Positions 1 through 10,514 of a DNA stretch of 64,000 nucleotides are shown piece after piece. The stretch lies in the NCBI GenBank assembly GCA_964057225.1, contig OZ059897.1:18042001-18106000 (forward strand), written 5' to 3'. The notes below the pieces were generated by a model. That model was not told the origin of the DNA, made no database searches, and saw only the letters and a list, made by a program, of their open reading frames with translations. The DNA comes from Auanema rhodensis (lineage: Eukaryota > Nematoda > Chromadorea > Rhabditida > Rhabditidae). The translations under genes were made by a program, and so were the position numbers. Position 1 is the first letter of the stretch. Each line of letters opens with the position of its first letter.

Positions 1-3000
1 GATATCTCGGTGCATTTTTAAGCTAGCGCAAATCTGATAACACAGATCGACGCAGCTTAAAAATCCGGATCGAATGCACTATACTACATTGAGAAACGCT
101 TAATACAAAAATTAGTTATGATCGTTTGAAAAATGATGCATTAGTGTATGTTGAGTTTCCATGTACACTCAACATTGCTTCCAAAAACATTTTGACAAAA
201 ATTTTTTCGAAAAATTTCAAAATAATTTAGCAAAAAGTAGATGCTTTTAGATTCCATTTTTCAAGGCAAAGACGATGGACAATGTTATTCAACGAAAAAA
301 TTAATTCTTCAGGGTGAAAATTGAGGATATAAGTGTGAACTTATATCAGTTGATATCTCGGTGCATTTTTAAGCTAGCGCAAATCTGATAACACAGATCG
401 ACGCAGCTTAAAAATCCGCATCGAATGCACTATACTACATTGAGAAACGCTTAATACAAAAATTAGTTATAATCGTTTGAAAAATGATGCATTAGTGTAT
501 GTTGAGTTTCCATGTACACTCAACATTGCTTCCAAAAACGTTTTGACAAAAATTTTTTCGAAAAATTTCAAAATAGTTTAGCAAAAAGTAGATGTTTTTA
601 GATTCCATTTTTCAAGGCAAAGACGATGGACAATGTTATTCAACGAAAAAATTAATTCTTCAGGGTGAAAATTGAGGATATAAGTGTGAACTTATATCAG
701 TTGATATCTCGGTGCATTTTTAAGCTAGCGCAAATCTGATAACACAGATCGACGCAGCTTAAAAATCCGCATCGAATGCACTATACTACATCGAGAAACG
801 CTTAATACAAAAATTAGTTATAATCGTTTGAAAAATGATGCATTAGTGTATGTTGAGTTTCCATGTACACTCAACATTGCTTCCAAAAACATTTTGACAA
901 AAATTTTTTCGAAAAATTTCAAAATAGTTTAGCAAAAAGTAGATGTTTTTAGATTCCATTTTTCAAGGCAAAGACGATGGACAATGTTATTCAACGAAAA
1001 AATTAATTCTTCAGGGTGAAAATTGAGGATATAAGTGCGAACTTATATCAGTTGATATCTCGGTGCATTTTTAAGCTAGCGCAAATCTGATAACACAGAT
1101 CGACGCAGCTTAAAAATCCGCATCGAATGCACTATACTACATTGAGAAACACTTGATACAAAAATTAGTTATAATCGTTTGAAAAATGATGCATTAGTGT
1201 ATGTTGAGTTTCCAAGTACACTCAACATTGCTTCCAAAAACATTTTGACAAAAATTTTTTCGAAAAATTTCAAAATAATTTAGCAAAAAGTAGATGTTTT
1301 TAGATTCCATTTTTTAAGGCGAAGACGATGGACAATGTTATTCAACGAAAAAATTAATTCTTCAGGGTGAAAATCGAGGATATAAGTGTGAACTTATATC
1401 AGTTGATATCTCGGTGCATTTTTAAGCTAGCGCAAATCTGATAACACAGATCGACGCAGCTTAAAAATCCGCATCGAATGCACTATACTACATCGAGAAA
1501 CGCTTAATACAAAAATTAGTTATAATCGTTTGAAAAATGATGCATTAGTGTATGTTGAGTTTCCATGTACACTCAACATTGCTTCCAAAAACATTTTGAC
1601 AAAAATTTTTTCGAAAAATTTCAAAATAATTTAGCAAAAAGTAGATGTTTTTAGATTCCATTTTTCAAGGCAAAGACGATGGACAATGTTATTCAACGAA
1701 AAAATTAATTCTTCAGGGTGAAAATCGAGGATATAAGTGTGAACTTATATCAGTTGATATCTCGGTGCATTTTTAAGCTAGCGCAAATCTGATAACACAG
1801 ATCGACGCAGCTTAAAAATCCGGATCGAATGCACTATACTACATTGAGAAACGCTTAATACAAAAATTAGTTATGATCGTTTGAAAAATGATGCATTAGT
1901 GTATGTTGAGTTTCCATGTACACTCAACATTGCTTCCAAAAACATTTTGACAAAAATTTTTTCGAAAAATTTCAAAATAATTTAGCAAAAAGTAGATGCT
2001 TTTAGATTCCATTTTTCAAGGCAAAGACGATGGACAATGTTATTCAACGAAAAAATTAATTCTTCAGGGTGAAAATTGAGGATATAAGTGTGAACTTATA
2101 TCAGTTGATATCTCGGTGCATTTTTAAGCTAGCGCAAATCTGATAACACAGATCGACGCAGCTTAAAAATCCGCATCGAATGCACTATACTACATTGAGA
2201 AACGCTTAATACAAAAATTAGTTATAATCGTTTGAAAAATGATGCATTAGTGTATGTTGAGTTTCCATGTACACTCAACATTGCTTCCAAAAACGTTTTG
2301 ACAAAAATTTTTTCGAAAAATTTCAAAATAGTTTAGCAAAAAGTAGATGTGTTTAGATTCCATTTTTCAAGGCAAAGACGATGGACAATGTTATTCAACG
2401 AAAAAATTAATTCTTCAGGGTGAAAATTGAGGATATAAGTGTGAACTTATATCAGTTGATATCTCGGTGCATTTTTAAGCTAGCGCAAATCTGATAACAC
2501 AGATCGACGCAGCTTAAAAATCCGCATCGAATGCACTATACTACATCGAGAAACGCTTAATACAAAAATTAGTTATAATCGTTTGAAAAATGATGCATTA
2601 GTGTATGTTGAGTTTCCATGTACACTCAACATTGCTTCCAAAAACATTTTGACAAAAATTTTTTCGAAAAATTTCAAAATAATTTAGCAAAAAGTAGATG
2701 TTTTTAGATTCCATTTTTCAAGGCAAAGACGATGGACAATGTTATTCAACGAAAAAATTAATTCTTCAGGGTGAAAATCGAGGATATAAGTGTGAACTTA
2801 TATCAGTTGATATCTCGGTGCATTTTTAAGCTAGCGCAAATCTGATAACACAGATCGACGCAGCTTAAAAATCCGCATCGAATGCACTATACTACATTGA
2901 GAAACGCTTAATACAAAAATTAGTTATAATCGTTTGAAAAATGATGCATTAGTGTATGTTGAGTTTCCATGTACACTCAACATTGCTTCCAAAAACATTT

Positions 3001-6000
3001 TGACAAAAATTTTTTCGAAAAATTTCAAAATAATTTAGCAAAAAGTAGATGCTTTTAGATTCCATTTTTCAAGGCAAAGACGATGGACAATGTTATTCAA
3101 CGAAAAAATTAATTCTTCAGGGTGAAAATTGAGGATATAAGTGTGAACTTATATCAGTTGATATCTCGGTGCATTTTTAAGCTAGCGCAAATCTGATAAC
3201 ACAGATCGACGCAGCTTAAAAATCCGCATCGAATGCACTATACTACATTGAGAAACGCTTAATACAAAAATTAGTTATAATCGTTTGAAAAATGATGCAT
3301 TAGTGTATGTTGAGTTTCCATGTACACTCAACATTGCTTCCAAAAACATTTTGACAAAAATTTTTTCGAAAAATTTCAAAATAGTTTAGCAAAAAGTAGA
3401 TGTTTTTAGATTCCATTTTTCAAGGCAAAGACGATGGACAATGTTATTCAACGAAAAAATTAATTCTTCAGGGTGAAAATTGAGGATATAAGTGCGAACT
3501 TATATCAGTTGATATCTCGGTGCATTTTTAAGCTAGCGCAAATCTGATAACACAGATCGACGCAGCTTAAAAATCCGCATCGAATGCACTATACTACATT
3601 GAGAAACACTTGATACAAAAATTAGTTATGATCGTTTGAAAAATGATGCATTAGTGTATGTTGAGTTTCCAAGTACACTCAACATTGCTTCCAAAAACAT
3701 TTTGACAAAAATTTTTTCGAAAAATTTCAAAATAATTTAGCAAAAAGTAGATGTTTTTAGATTCCATTTTTCAAGGCGAAGACGATGGACAATGTTATTC
3801 AACGAAAAAATTAATTCTTCAGGGTGAAAATCGAGGATATAAGTGTGAACTTATATCAGTTGATATCTCGGTGCATTTTTAAGCTAGCGCAAATCTGATA
3901 ACACAGATCGACGCAGCTTAAAAATCCGCATCGAATGCACTATACTACATCGAGAAACGCTTAATACAAAAATTAGTTATAATCGTTTGAAAAATGATGC
4001 ATTAGTGTATGTTGAGTTTCCATGTACACTCAACATTGCTTCCAAAAACATTTTGACAAAAATTTTTTCGAAAAATTTCAAAATAATTTAGCAAAAAGTA
4101 GATGTTTTTAGATTCCATTTTTCAAGGCAAAGACGATGGACAATGTTATTCAACGAAAAAATTAATTCTTCAGGGTGAAAATCGAGGATATAAGTGTGAA
4201 CTTATATCAGTTGATATCTCGGTGCATTTTTAAGCTAGCGCAAATCTGATAACACAGATCGACGCAGCTTAAAAATCCGGATCGAATGCACTATACTACA
4301 TTGAGAAACGCTTAATACAAAAATTAGTTATGATCGTTTGAAAAATGATGCATTAGTGTATGTTGAGTTTCCATGTACACTCAACATTGCTTCCAAAAAC
4401 ATTTTGACAAAAATTTTTTCGAAAAATTTCAAAATAATTTAGCAAAAAGTAGATGCTTTTAGATTCCATTTTTCAAGGCAAAGACGATGGACAATGTTAT
4501 TCAACGAAAAAATTAATTCTTCAGGGTGAAAATTGAGGATATAAGTGTGAACTTATATCAGTTGATATCTCGGTGCATTTTTAAGCTAGCGCAAATCTGA
4601 TAACACAGATCGACGCAGCTTAAAAATCCGCATCGAATGCACTATACTACATTGAGAAACGCTTAATACAAAAATTAGTTATAATCGTTTGAAAAATGAT
4701 GCATTAGTGTATGTTGAGTTTCCATGTACACTCAACATTGCTTCCAAAAACGTTTTGACAAAAATTTTTTCGAAAAATTTCAAAATAGTTTAGCAAAAAG
4801 TAGATGTTTTTAGATTCCATTTTTCAAGGCAAAGACGATGGACAATGTTATTCAACGAAAAAATTAATTCTTCAGGGTGAAAATTGAGGATATAAGTGTG
4901 AACTTATATCAGTTGATATCTCGGTGCATTTTTAAGCTAGCGCAAATCTGATAACACAGATCGACGCAGCTTAAAAATCCGCATCGAATGCACTATACTA
5001 CATCGAGAAACGCTTAATACAAAAATTAGTTATAATCGTTTGAAAAATGATGCATTAGTGTATGTTGAGTTTCCATGTACACTCAACATTGCTTCCAAAA
5101 ACATTTTGACAAAAATTTTTTCGAAAAATTTCAAAATAATTTAGCAAAAAGTAGATGTTTTTAGATTCCATTTTTCAAGGCAAAGACGATGGACAATGTT
5201 ATTCAACGAAAAAATTAATTCTTCAGGGTGAAAATCGAGGATATAAGTGTGAACTTATATCAGTTGATATCTCGGTGCATTTTTAAGCTAGCGCAAATCT
5301 GATAACACAGATCGACGCAGCTTAAAAATCCGCATCGAATGCACTATACTACATTGAGAAACGCTTAATACAAAAATTAGTTATAATCGTTTGAAAAATG
5401 ATGCATTAGTGTATGTTGAGTTTCCATGTACACTCAACATTGCTTCCAAAAACATTTTGACAAAAATTTTTTCGAAAAATTTCAAAATAATTTAGCAAAA
5501 AGTAGATGCTTTTAGATTCCATTTTTCAAGGCAAAGACGATGGACAATGTTATTCAACGAAAAAATTAATTCTTCAGGGTGAAAATTGAGGATATAAGTG
5601 TGAACTTATATCAGTTGATATCTCGGTGCATTTTTAAGCTAGCGCAAATCTGATAACACAGATCGACGCAGCTTAAAAATCCGCATCGAATGCACTATAC
5701 TACATTGAGAAACGCTTAATACAAAAATTAGTTATAATCGTTTGAAAAATGATGCATTAGTGTATGTTGAGTTTCCATGTACACTCAACATTGCTTCCAA
5801 AAACATTTTGACAAAAATTTTTTCGAAAAATTTCAAAATAATTTAGCAAAAAGTAGATGTTTTTAGATTCCATTTTTCAAGGCAAAGACGATGGACAATG
5901 TTATTCAACGAAAAAATTAATTCTTCAGGGTGAAAATCGAGGATATAAGTGTGAACTTATATCAGTTGATATCTCGGTGCATTTTTAAGCTAGCGCAAAT

Positions 6001-6119
6001 CTGATAACACAGATCGACGCAGCTTAAAAATCCGCATCGAATGCACTATACTACATTGAGAAACGCTTAATACAAAAATTAGTTATAATCGTTTGAAAAA
6101 TGATGCATTAGTGTATGTT
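1..6119. repeat. 351-bp satellite array, block 1
   Basis: About 17.4 head-to-tail copies of a 351-bp AT-rich monomer; counting from the GATATCTCGG box, monomers start at 1, 352, 703 and so on. Copies differ by a few substitutions. Shared rare variants reveal higher-order structure: a CCGG variant at 65, 1820 and 4277 (5 then 7 monomers apart) and a TTCCAAGTAC variant at 1211 and 3668 (7 apart). The block ends inside a monomer where the first Polinton entered. No convincing coding content. Confidence 0.98.
6114..6119. other. Target site duplication TATGTT (left copy, Polinton 1)
   Basis: TATGTT directly precedes the AGTAGAGAGCC terminus and recurs at 19329-19334 directly after GGCTCTCTACT. 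Six-bp duplications are typical of Maverick/Polinton integration. Removing the element plus one copy restores the satellite sequence in phase. Confidence 0.96.
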
Positions 6120-6316
6120 AGTAGAGAGCCATGCCGAATTTACTAACCACGCCCCCAAACAGTTGCTAAAAACATACTTTTGAGGGCGTCAGCTGCTAAA
6201 AACATACTTTTGGGGGCGTCAGCTGTCAAAATCATATTTTCGGCGTCAGCTGTCAAAAATATACTTTTCCTCCCGAGGCAGGCTCTCGAGCCTGCGCATG
6301 GATCAAAATGCATGAT
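6120..6316 (+). repeat. Left terminal inverted repeat of Polinton 1
   Basis: Starts AGTAGAGAGCCATGCCG and matches the reverse complement of 19159-19328. It holds four tandem subrepeats of about 33 bp, each a CAGCTG or CAGTTG box followed by an AAAA(C/T)CATA(C/T)TTTT run and a G-rich box, then a short perfect hairpin (CAGGCTC-TC-GAGCCTG). The right copy has only three subrepeats, so the two ends differ in length. A weaker AT-rich match may extend further inward. Confidence 0.93.
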
Positions 6317-6671
6317 TTTTTTTTTTTAAAAGCTTTTTTAAAATTATTTTTTAATGTATTATTTTAAATGAACTTTTATTATTTATATATTTGTTAATTG
6401 TATTTGTAAATATTTTTAAACTTATTTCTTTTTAAATGTATTTTTAATATTTATATATGTTTTAAATATTATTATTTAATTATTTCTTTTTAAATATATT
6501 TTTAAACTTATTTCTTTTTAAATGTATTTGATATTAATATATTTTTTAATTGTATCTTTAAAACTGAATAAATTATTTCTCATATATATTGTTTTTTTTA
6601 TTTATTTAAATAAATTTAAAAGGTAATCAATACGTTCACTGTACCTCTTATGGGTTAATCAATGGAACTCA

Positions 6672-6750
6672 TATCGAAGGTTAATTCGATAAGAAGTAAT
6701 AAATATTTAAACTAAATTTAATGAAACACATATCGAAGGTTAATTCGATA
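6672..6750. repeat. Two palindromic TATCGAA-N6-TTCGATA boxes, element 1
   Basis: Two copies (6672-6691 and 6731-6750) of TATCGAAGGTTAATTCGATA, each preceded by an AATG(G)AA(A)C(A/T)CA stretch. The same box occurs three times in each TIR of the second Polinton. The arms are perfect 7-bp inverted repeats around a 6-bp centre. Conservation between elements in otherwise diverged noncoding DNA suggests a protein-binding or origin function. Confidence 0.75.
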
Positions 6751-7491
6751 AGATCGTTAAAACAGGTGCACTACACATGTACCACATGGCAAAAGTTGTG
6801 TTCATAAAAATATGATAAATAGCTGTACACCACATGTACCCATAACGCTAAAGAATACTTACTATGCCAAGGGGTCATGAGTATATACGAATATTTTCAA
6901 ACTTTTTAGCATCAAAAATGTTACTTTAAAGTAATTGTTGTTGTAGCCCTAATAGTTTATAAATGTTCTGATAGCTAATGTATTTCATAACTATGTTCAA
7001 GAATAGAATAAATGTTTCGTAATATATTTATTGAACAATAAATTTTCATTTAAAATTAGAACATGTGTTAACATTTTGTAAGAGTTTCTTTTTTACAAAG
7101 TGTCTGGAAATGTTGTACTTGTAATCGGATGTGTACAAGTCTGTTTTTCGCAACAATCCTGCGTTTCCTCAGAAGGATCCAACATTTTGAATTAGTGTTT
7201 CCTAAACTATAAAAAAAAGAGTGTACCACAGCTGTTATAATAAGAATATGAATACAATATTAAACGATCCTATTGTAATCTTCCACAATTTTGGATGACA
7301 GTTGTTATTGTATAGGGACTTGTCACAAATGAGTTGAATTATTGTTAAATATTTGTATTTACGAAATCGAATGATGTAACAAGTAATTAATAAGCGGATA
7401 GTTTACAGGTTGTTAATCCGGCAACTGTTGGCGCAATCGGTGTATTTTAGCGCATTTGGCAGCTGTTTGCGCAACAAACTGCTAATTAATG

Positions 7492-7498
7492 TATAAAT
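7492..7498 (+). promoter_or_regulatory. TATA-like box upstream of the left-end gene
   Basis: TATAAAT lies in the less AT-extreme stretch before the 30-bp minisatellite and the left-end reading frame. It is the only TATA-like sequence in a sensible place, but A/T-rich DNA makes chance matches common. Confidence 0.25.
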
Positions 7499-7640
7499 GC
7501 ATATATTTGTTGTAATATATAACAAATAGAAAAGCCGCATACAGCAGTCAACTGTTTTGTGAAAGAGGCGGAGTGGGTATAGCTTTACAACAAAGTTTGT
7601 ATAAAAGGTGGCAAAATTTTTTAGACCGAAATTTGCATTT

Positions 7641-7760
7641 CAGCTCCGCCAACAAGTCGACTCTACGATCCAGCTCTGTCAACAAGTCTACTCTCCGATC
7701 CAGCTCCGCCACCAAGTCTTCTCGCCGATCCACCTCTGCCAACAAGCCGACGATCTGATC
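7641..7760. repeat. 30-bp minisatellite, four copies
   Basis: Four consecutive 30-bp units, each beginning CA(G/C)CTC(C/T)G and ending GATC. Because 30 is divisible by 3, open frames pass through on both strands; on the minus strand each unit reads as a charged ten-residue repeat resembling VDLLTELDRR. It lies just upstream of the ATG at 7863. It may be 5' leader sequence or an N-terminal repeat; I cannot tell which. Confidence 0.8.
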
Positions 7761-7862
7761 CAACGTCAACAGACTGCTGCTAGGAATTTCCTCTACTCTA
7801 CTTGGACCCTAGACGTAAAAGTTCGTTGTTGTTTAGGAAAAGCCTCCAATTGGGCTACAAAC

Positions 7863-8693
7863 ATGAAGCGTTCCGCTCTTGTTGATGTAGAGAATATTGT
7901 ACCTTCGACACCGGAACCGGATGTTCCAAGACCACCCACACCAGGACCCAACTTTGCTGCCACATTCTTTGGTAAGGTTTTATTTTTGTTATCAATTATT
8001 TTTTGTTTAGACACACCAAAAAAGCAGGTACAAATCTCAAAGGATAGCTCTCCACAACAGCCTGTAGTTATGAGACCAATATGTCTCTGCAAAACTTGTA
8101 GGGATACATTGCAAGTCGTAGACGAGTACCACTGTTTCAGCCTCTGTGTCAAGTGTAGAGCGAGGAATGATGCCTTAGGGCTTTTAAAAGTTTTCCGTCA
8201 TTATAAACCTGAAAATTCAACAATCAATGTGAGATTATAAAATAATTAATTCTAATTATTATTTTTTCTTTTACAGATGCGTTCCTATTCTAGCATGTCA
8301 TCAAAACAATTGTTGAATAATATGGGTTACATTGCCATTTATACTGATGAGTCAACTGTCAAGTCTTTTGGTTATAAGCAGAATGTGTTCTACTTTAAAT
8401 TAAGTCAACAGGCGCTCAACTTGAATATGCTTATCCGTTTTGATCCATCGTTTTGACTACAACAAGCACAAACTGTTTAATGGACAGTTGGTTGATTTTG
8501 TTATGTTATATTTAAATTTTCTTAGCCGTAACATTTTTTTTCCAGCTCTTGAAGTTTGAAATTATCCATCAACAGCCGACTCTCAAACCAACTGGTAAGC
8601 ATTGAAAATTTAAATATTAATCAGTTTATAATTATAGGTTATATCATTGTCTTGGCTTTTATGTTTTGCTGGTTTTTTATTGTTACAATATGA
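7863..8693 (+). CDS. Unknown zinc-ribbon and membrane-anchor protein, multi-exon, frameshifted
   Basis: Not a gene I recognise. From ATG 7863, exons 7863-7971 and 8011-8228 encode a proline-rich stretch and a cysteine cluster (CLCKTC then CFSLCVKC) typical of a small zinc ribbon. The third exon starts at 8277 after a 48-bp intron with a TTACAG acceptor. Its frame hits TGA at 8454-8456, but coding-looking sequence continues one base out of frame through 8499, then exons 8546-8594 and 8638-8693, whose phases fit. The last exon encodes a hydrophobic helix (YIIVLAFMFCWFFIVTI) ending at a stop, a likely C-terminal membrane anchor. The mismatch sits at a TTTT run (8451-8454), so it is either an inactivating 1-bp indel or a sequencing error. 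The 39-bp first intron keeps frame if retained. Confidence 0.5.
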
Positions 8694-8752
8694 ACGATTG
8701 ATCAAATAAATCATTTATTATTAATACAATTGTTTACAACAACAGTGAAAAA

Positions 8753-9820
8753 TTATACATTTAAATTTTCTGCATCTATCCATTCATTAAAGTTGTCGGG
8801 GTAGCCACTCCATTTTACAAATACTTGGCGTTTACCATTTCGTGTACGCTCTTTCAAAACTTTCTCAATATAGTACTGGTTGCTTTTATTAGTAGCCAAC
8901 ACAAGTTCAGGCTCATAGAATATTCCCTTTATACGTTCACCATTATAATCTACAAGTTTATACACGGTTGGGTTCCCGGCTACAATCTCATCAATTGTGA
9001 ATAGTTCCATTGTATATCCAGACTCGTAACTTTTTTCAAAAGTACGCCTGTTCTTGCTTATGCGAACATTATCACCAATTTTGAATCGGTTGCGAACAGC
9101 TGGTGCATATTCTTCAACGAATATATTTGCTGTAACATCTACGGGGCGCATTTTAATCGACCGATTATAAGATTTGTTTATTCCTTCGACCAAGTCATCT
9201 AGTATATCAATCCATCGATGATTATTCTTGTAATAGAGATATTTCATCATGCGCGTTTTTAAAGTTCTATTTGCTCGCTCCACCATTGCCGCCTTTTGTG
9301 GTGAACTTGTTGATCCATGCAGTATGGCAAATTTTTTGAATAGTTTTTCACAATGACTATTATAAAACTCTGCACCGTTATCCGTTATTAGTTGGATTGG
9401 TATAAAATCCTTGAATACATTTTCAAATGCAGTAGCAACCTCTAAACCACCTTTAGTTTTCAAAGGCCTAACATATAACATGCGTGTATAAACATCAATC
9501 ATGGTCAACATGTAAGCATAGCCGTCATTTGATTTTTTATATTTTTGCATATCAACCAAATCTGCTTGCATTGTTAGGAATCGACCACAGCCTCTAGTCT
9601 TTTTAGTCTGCATATGCAGTCTGGTTGGTTTATGACGTGTAAAAGTTTCAGAGTCTTGCAAAAAACTTTCAACTTGTGCTTTTGCGATGCCATGCTTTCG
9701 CGCTTCCAATAATAGATTTTTGGCAGACGTATAAGAAGCTGGATGCTTAATATTATAATAAATGTTCTCCAAAACATTACTTCCATAATCTAATGTAGAA
9801 TCGTTTACGGCCTTTGCCAT
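8753..9820 (-). CDS. INT: Retrovirus-type (RVE) integrase with C-terminal chromodomain
   Basis: Polinton integrase, which joins element ends to target DNA and makes the 6-bp duplication. From ATG 9820 it is 355 residues. The catalytic DDE triad is visible: D87 (MQADLVDM), D147 (ITDNGAEF) and E182 (KAAMVERANRTLK), with the second Asp and the Glu 35 residues apart, as in retroviral integrases. The last 45 residues form a chromodomain (YYIEKVLKERTRNGKRQVF, then VKWSGYPDNFNEW), known in many Polinton and chromoviral integrases and thought to read histone methylation. The frame is open upstream to 9859 without an ATG, overlapping the next gene's 3' end by 44 bp from ATG 9820. It looks intact. It is the last of four tightly packed minus-strand genes. 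Confidence 0.92.
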   Translation of the reverse strand: MAKAVNDSTLDYGSNVLENIYYNIKHPASYTSAKNLLLEARKHGIAKAQVESFLQDSETFTRHKPTRLHMQTKKTRGCGRFLTMQADLVDMQKYKKSNDGYAYMLTMIDVYTRMLYVRPLKTKGGLEVATAFENVFKDFIPIQLITDNGAEFYNSHCEKLFKKFAILHGSTSSPQKAAMVERANRTLKTRMMKYLYYKNNHRWIDILDDLVEGINKSYNRSIKMRPVDVTANIFVEEYAPAVRNRFKIGDNVRISKNRRTFEKSYESGYTMELFTIDEIVAGNPTVYKLVDYNGERIKGIFYEPELVLATNKSNQYYIEKVLKERTRNGKRQVFVKWSGYPDNFNEWIDAENLNV

Positions 9821-10514
9821 TCTGTGTTTCTCCCGCCTGAGGTGTGTAATATGATTCACCAGTGTCAGCGGGTTTTGCCTTTTTATTTATAGCTTTGGAT
9901 TTGAATGTACGACGCGGAGAGGGTGAATATCGAACAACAGCCTTACGATGACGTGGTGTTCTAGGTAAGATATTAATAGTAGCATCCAAGTCTGTGACAG
10001 CCGATGTGGATGTAGGCACGGGATCAACTGAATCCTTGTTACTGACGGCAGGCTCTACATTTTTTGCCTTCTTGTTAGGGCTAGAGACCCCATTACTGGC
10101 TAAGAATTTGGCTAATACTGAGAATCCATTGGGTTCCGTCTTTGTTTTATCCAGTACAAAATCCAAAATTTTTGTAATATTTGTGTTTGGTACGGGCTCA
10201 TTATTAATCACAAGTTGGTTATTTTTGTTTGTACGCACCTCTGGAAATCTTTCCCACAGATCGTTGTACTTTCGTGGCAGCTTGTATTCTGGCAATAATG
10301 GTGGATCAGCATTTTCCACTTGTACTGATATAGGCGCATCTATGCTTTCTCTATAGTTTTTGAGACGGGTAATCAAGTCTTCGTATAGTTCAGCCTTTTT
10401 ATAATCGGGTATAGATTTATTCTCTCGTAAGAGCTTCAATTCAGCATCAAACTTGTCTATATTCAGCGTTTCATCATCAACAGGGATTAGACGATATTTA
10501 TGATTGAGTTTCAT
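9777..10514 (-). CDS. Unknown Polinton protein with basic proline/serine-rich C-terminus
   Basis: 245 residues from ATG 10514. The N-terminal half is charged and helical-looking (repeated Glu/Lys/Leu). The middle contains PPLLPEYKLPRKYNDLWERF. The C-terminal third is very basic and low-complexity (RTPRHRKAVVRYSPSPRRTF). A basic tail suggests nucleic-acid or virion-core binding, but I recognise no family. Its start codon overlaps the previous gene's stop in an ATGA arrangement, and its 3' end overlaps the integrase, so it sits in a compact cluster with ATPase and integrase. Confidence 0.65.
   Translation of the reverse strand: MKLNHKYRLIPVDDETLNIDKFDAELKLLRENKSIPDYKKAELYEDLITRLKNYRESIDAPISVQVENADPPLLPEYKLPRKYNDLWERFPEVRTNKNNQLVINNEPVPNTNITKILDFVLDKTKTEPNGFSVLAKFLASNGVSSPNKKAKNVEPAVSNKDSVDPVPTSTSAVTDLDATINILPRTPRHRKAVVRYSPSPRRTFKSKAINKKAKPADTGESYYTPQAGETQNGKGRKRFYIRLWK

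Larger units (their letters stand above)
6317..7640. other. AT-rich subterminal region with no recognised gene
   Basis: Extremely A/T-rich to about 6620, then mixed sequence. It contains two palindromic TATCGAA...TTCGATA boxes (6672-6691, 6731-6750) and two similar ACATGTACC-containing stretches near 6772 and 6825. I see no convincing exon, only short open frames, and a TATA-like TATAAAT at 7492-7498. It probably holds replication or promoter signals for the left end; that is inference. Confidence 0.5.

Noticed and set aside
1-6119. A CRISPR-like array
   Set aside because: The whole 351-bp unit repeats without unique spacers and the context is eukaryotic; it is satellite DNA.
7548-7769. 73-codon minus-strand coiled-coil-like frame over the 30-bp minisatellite
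   Set aside because: It has no ATG, and it owes its length to the frame-preserving repeat. Opposite-strand frames are equally open.
8454-8456. Explaining the frame offset in the left-end gene by an extra short intron
   Set aside because: No donor/acceptor pair around 8430-8470 gives a plausible intron restoring frame; a 1-base indel in the T run is simpler.
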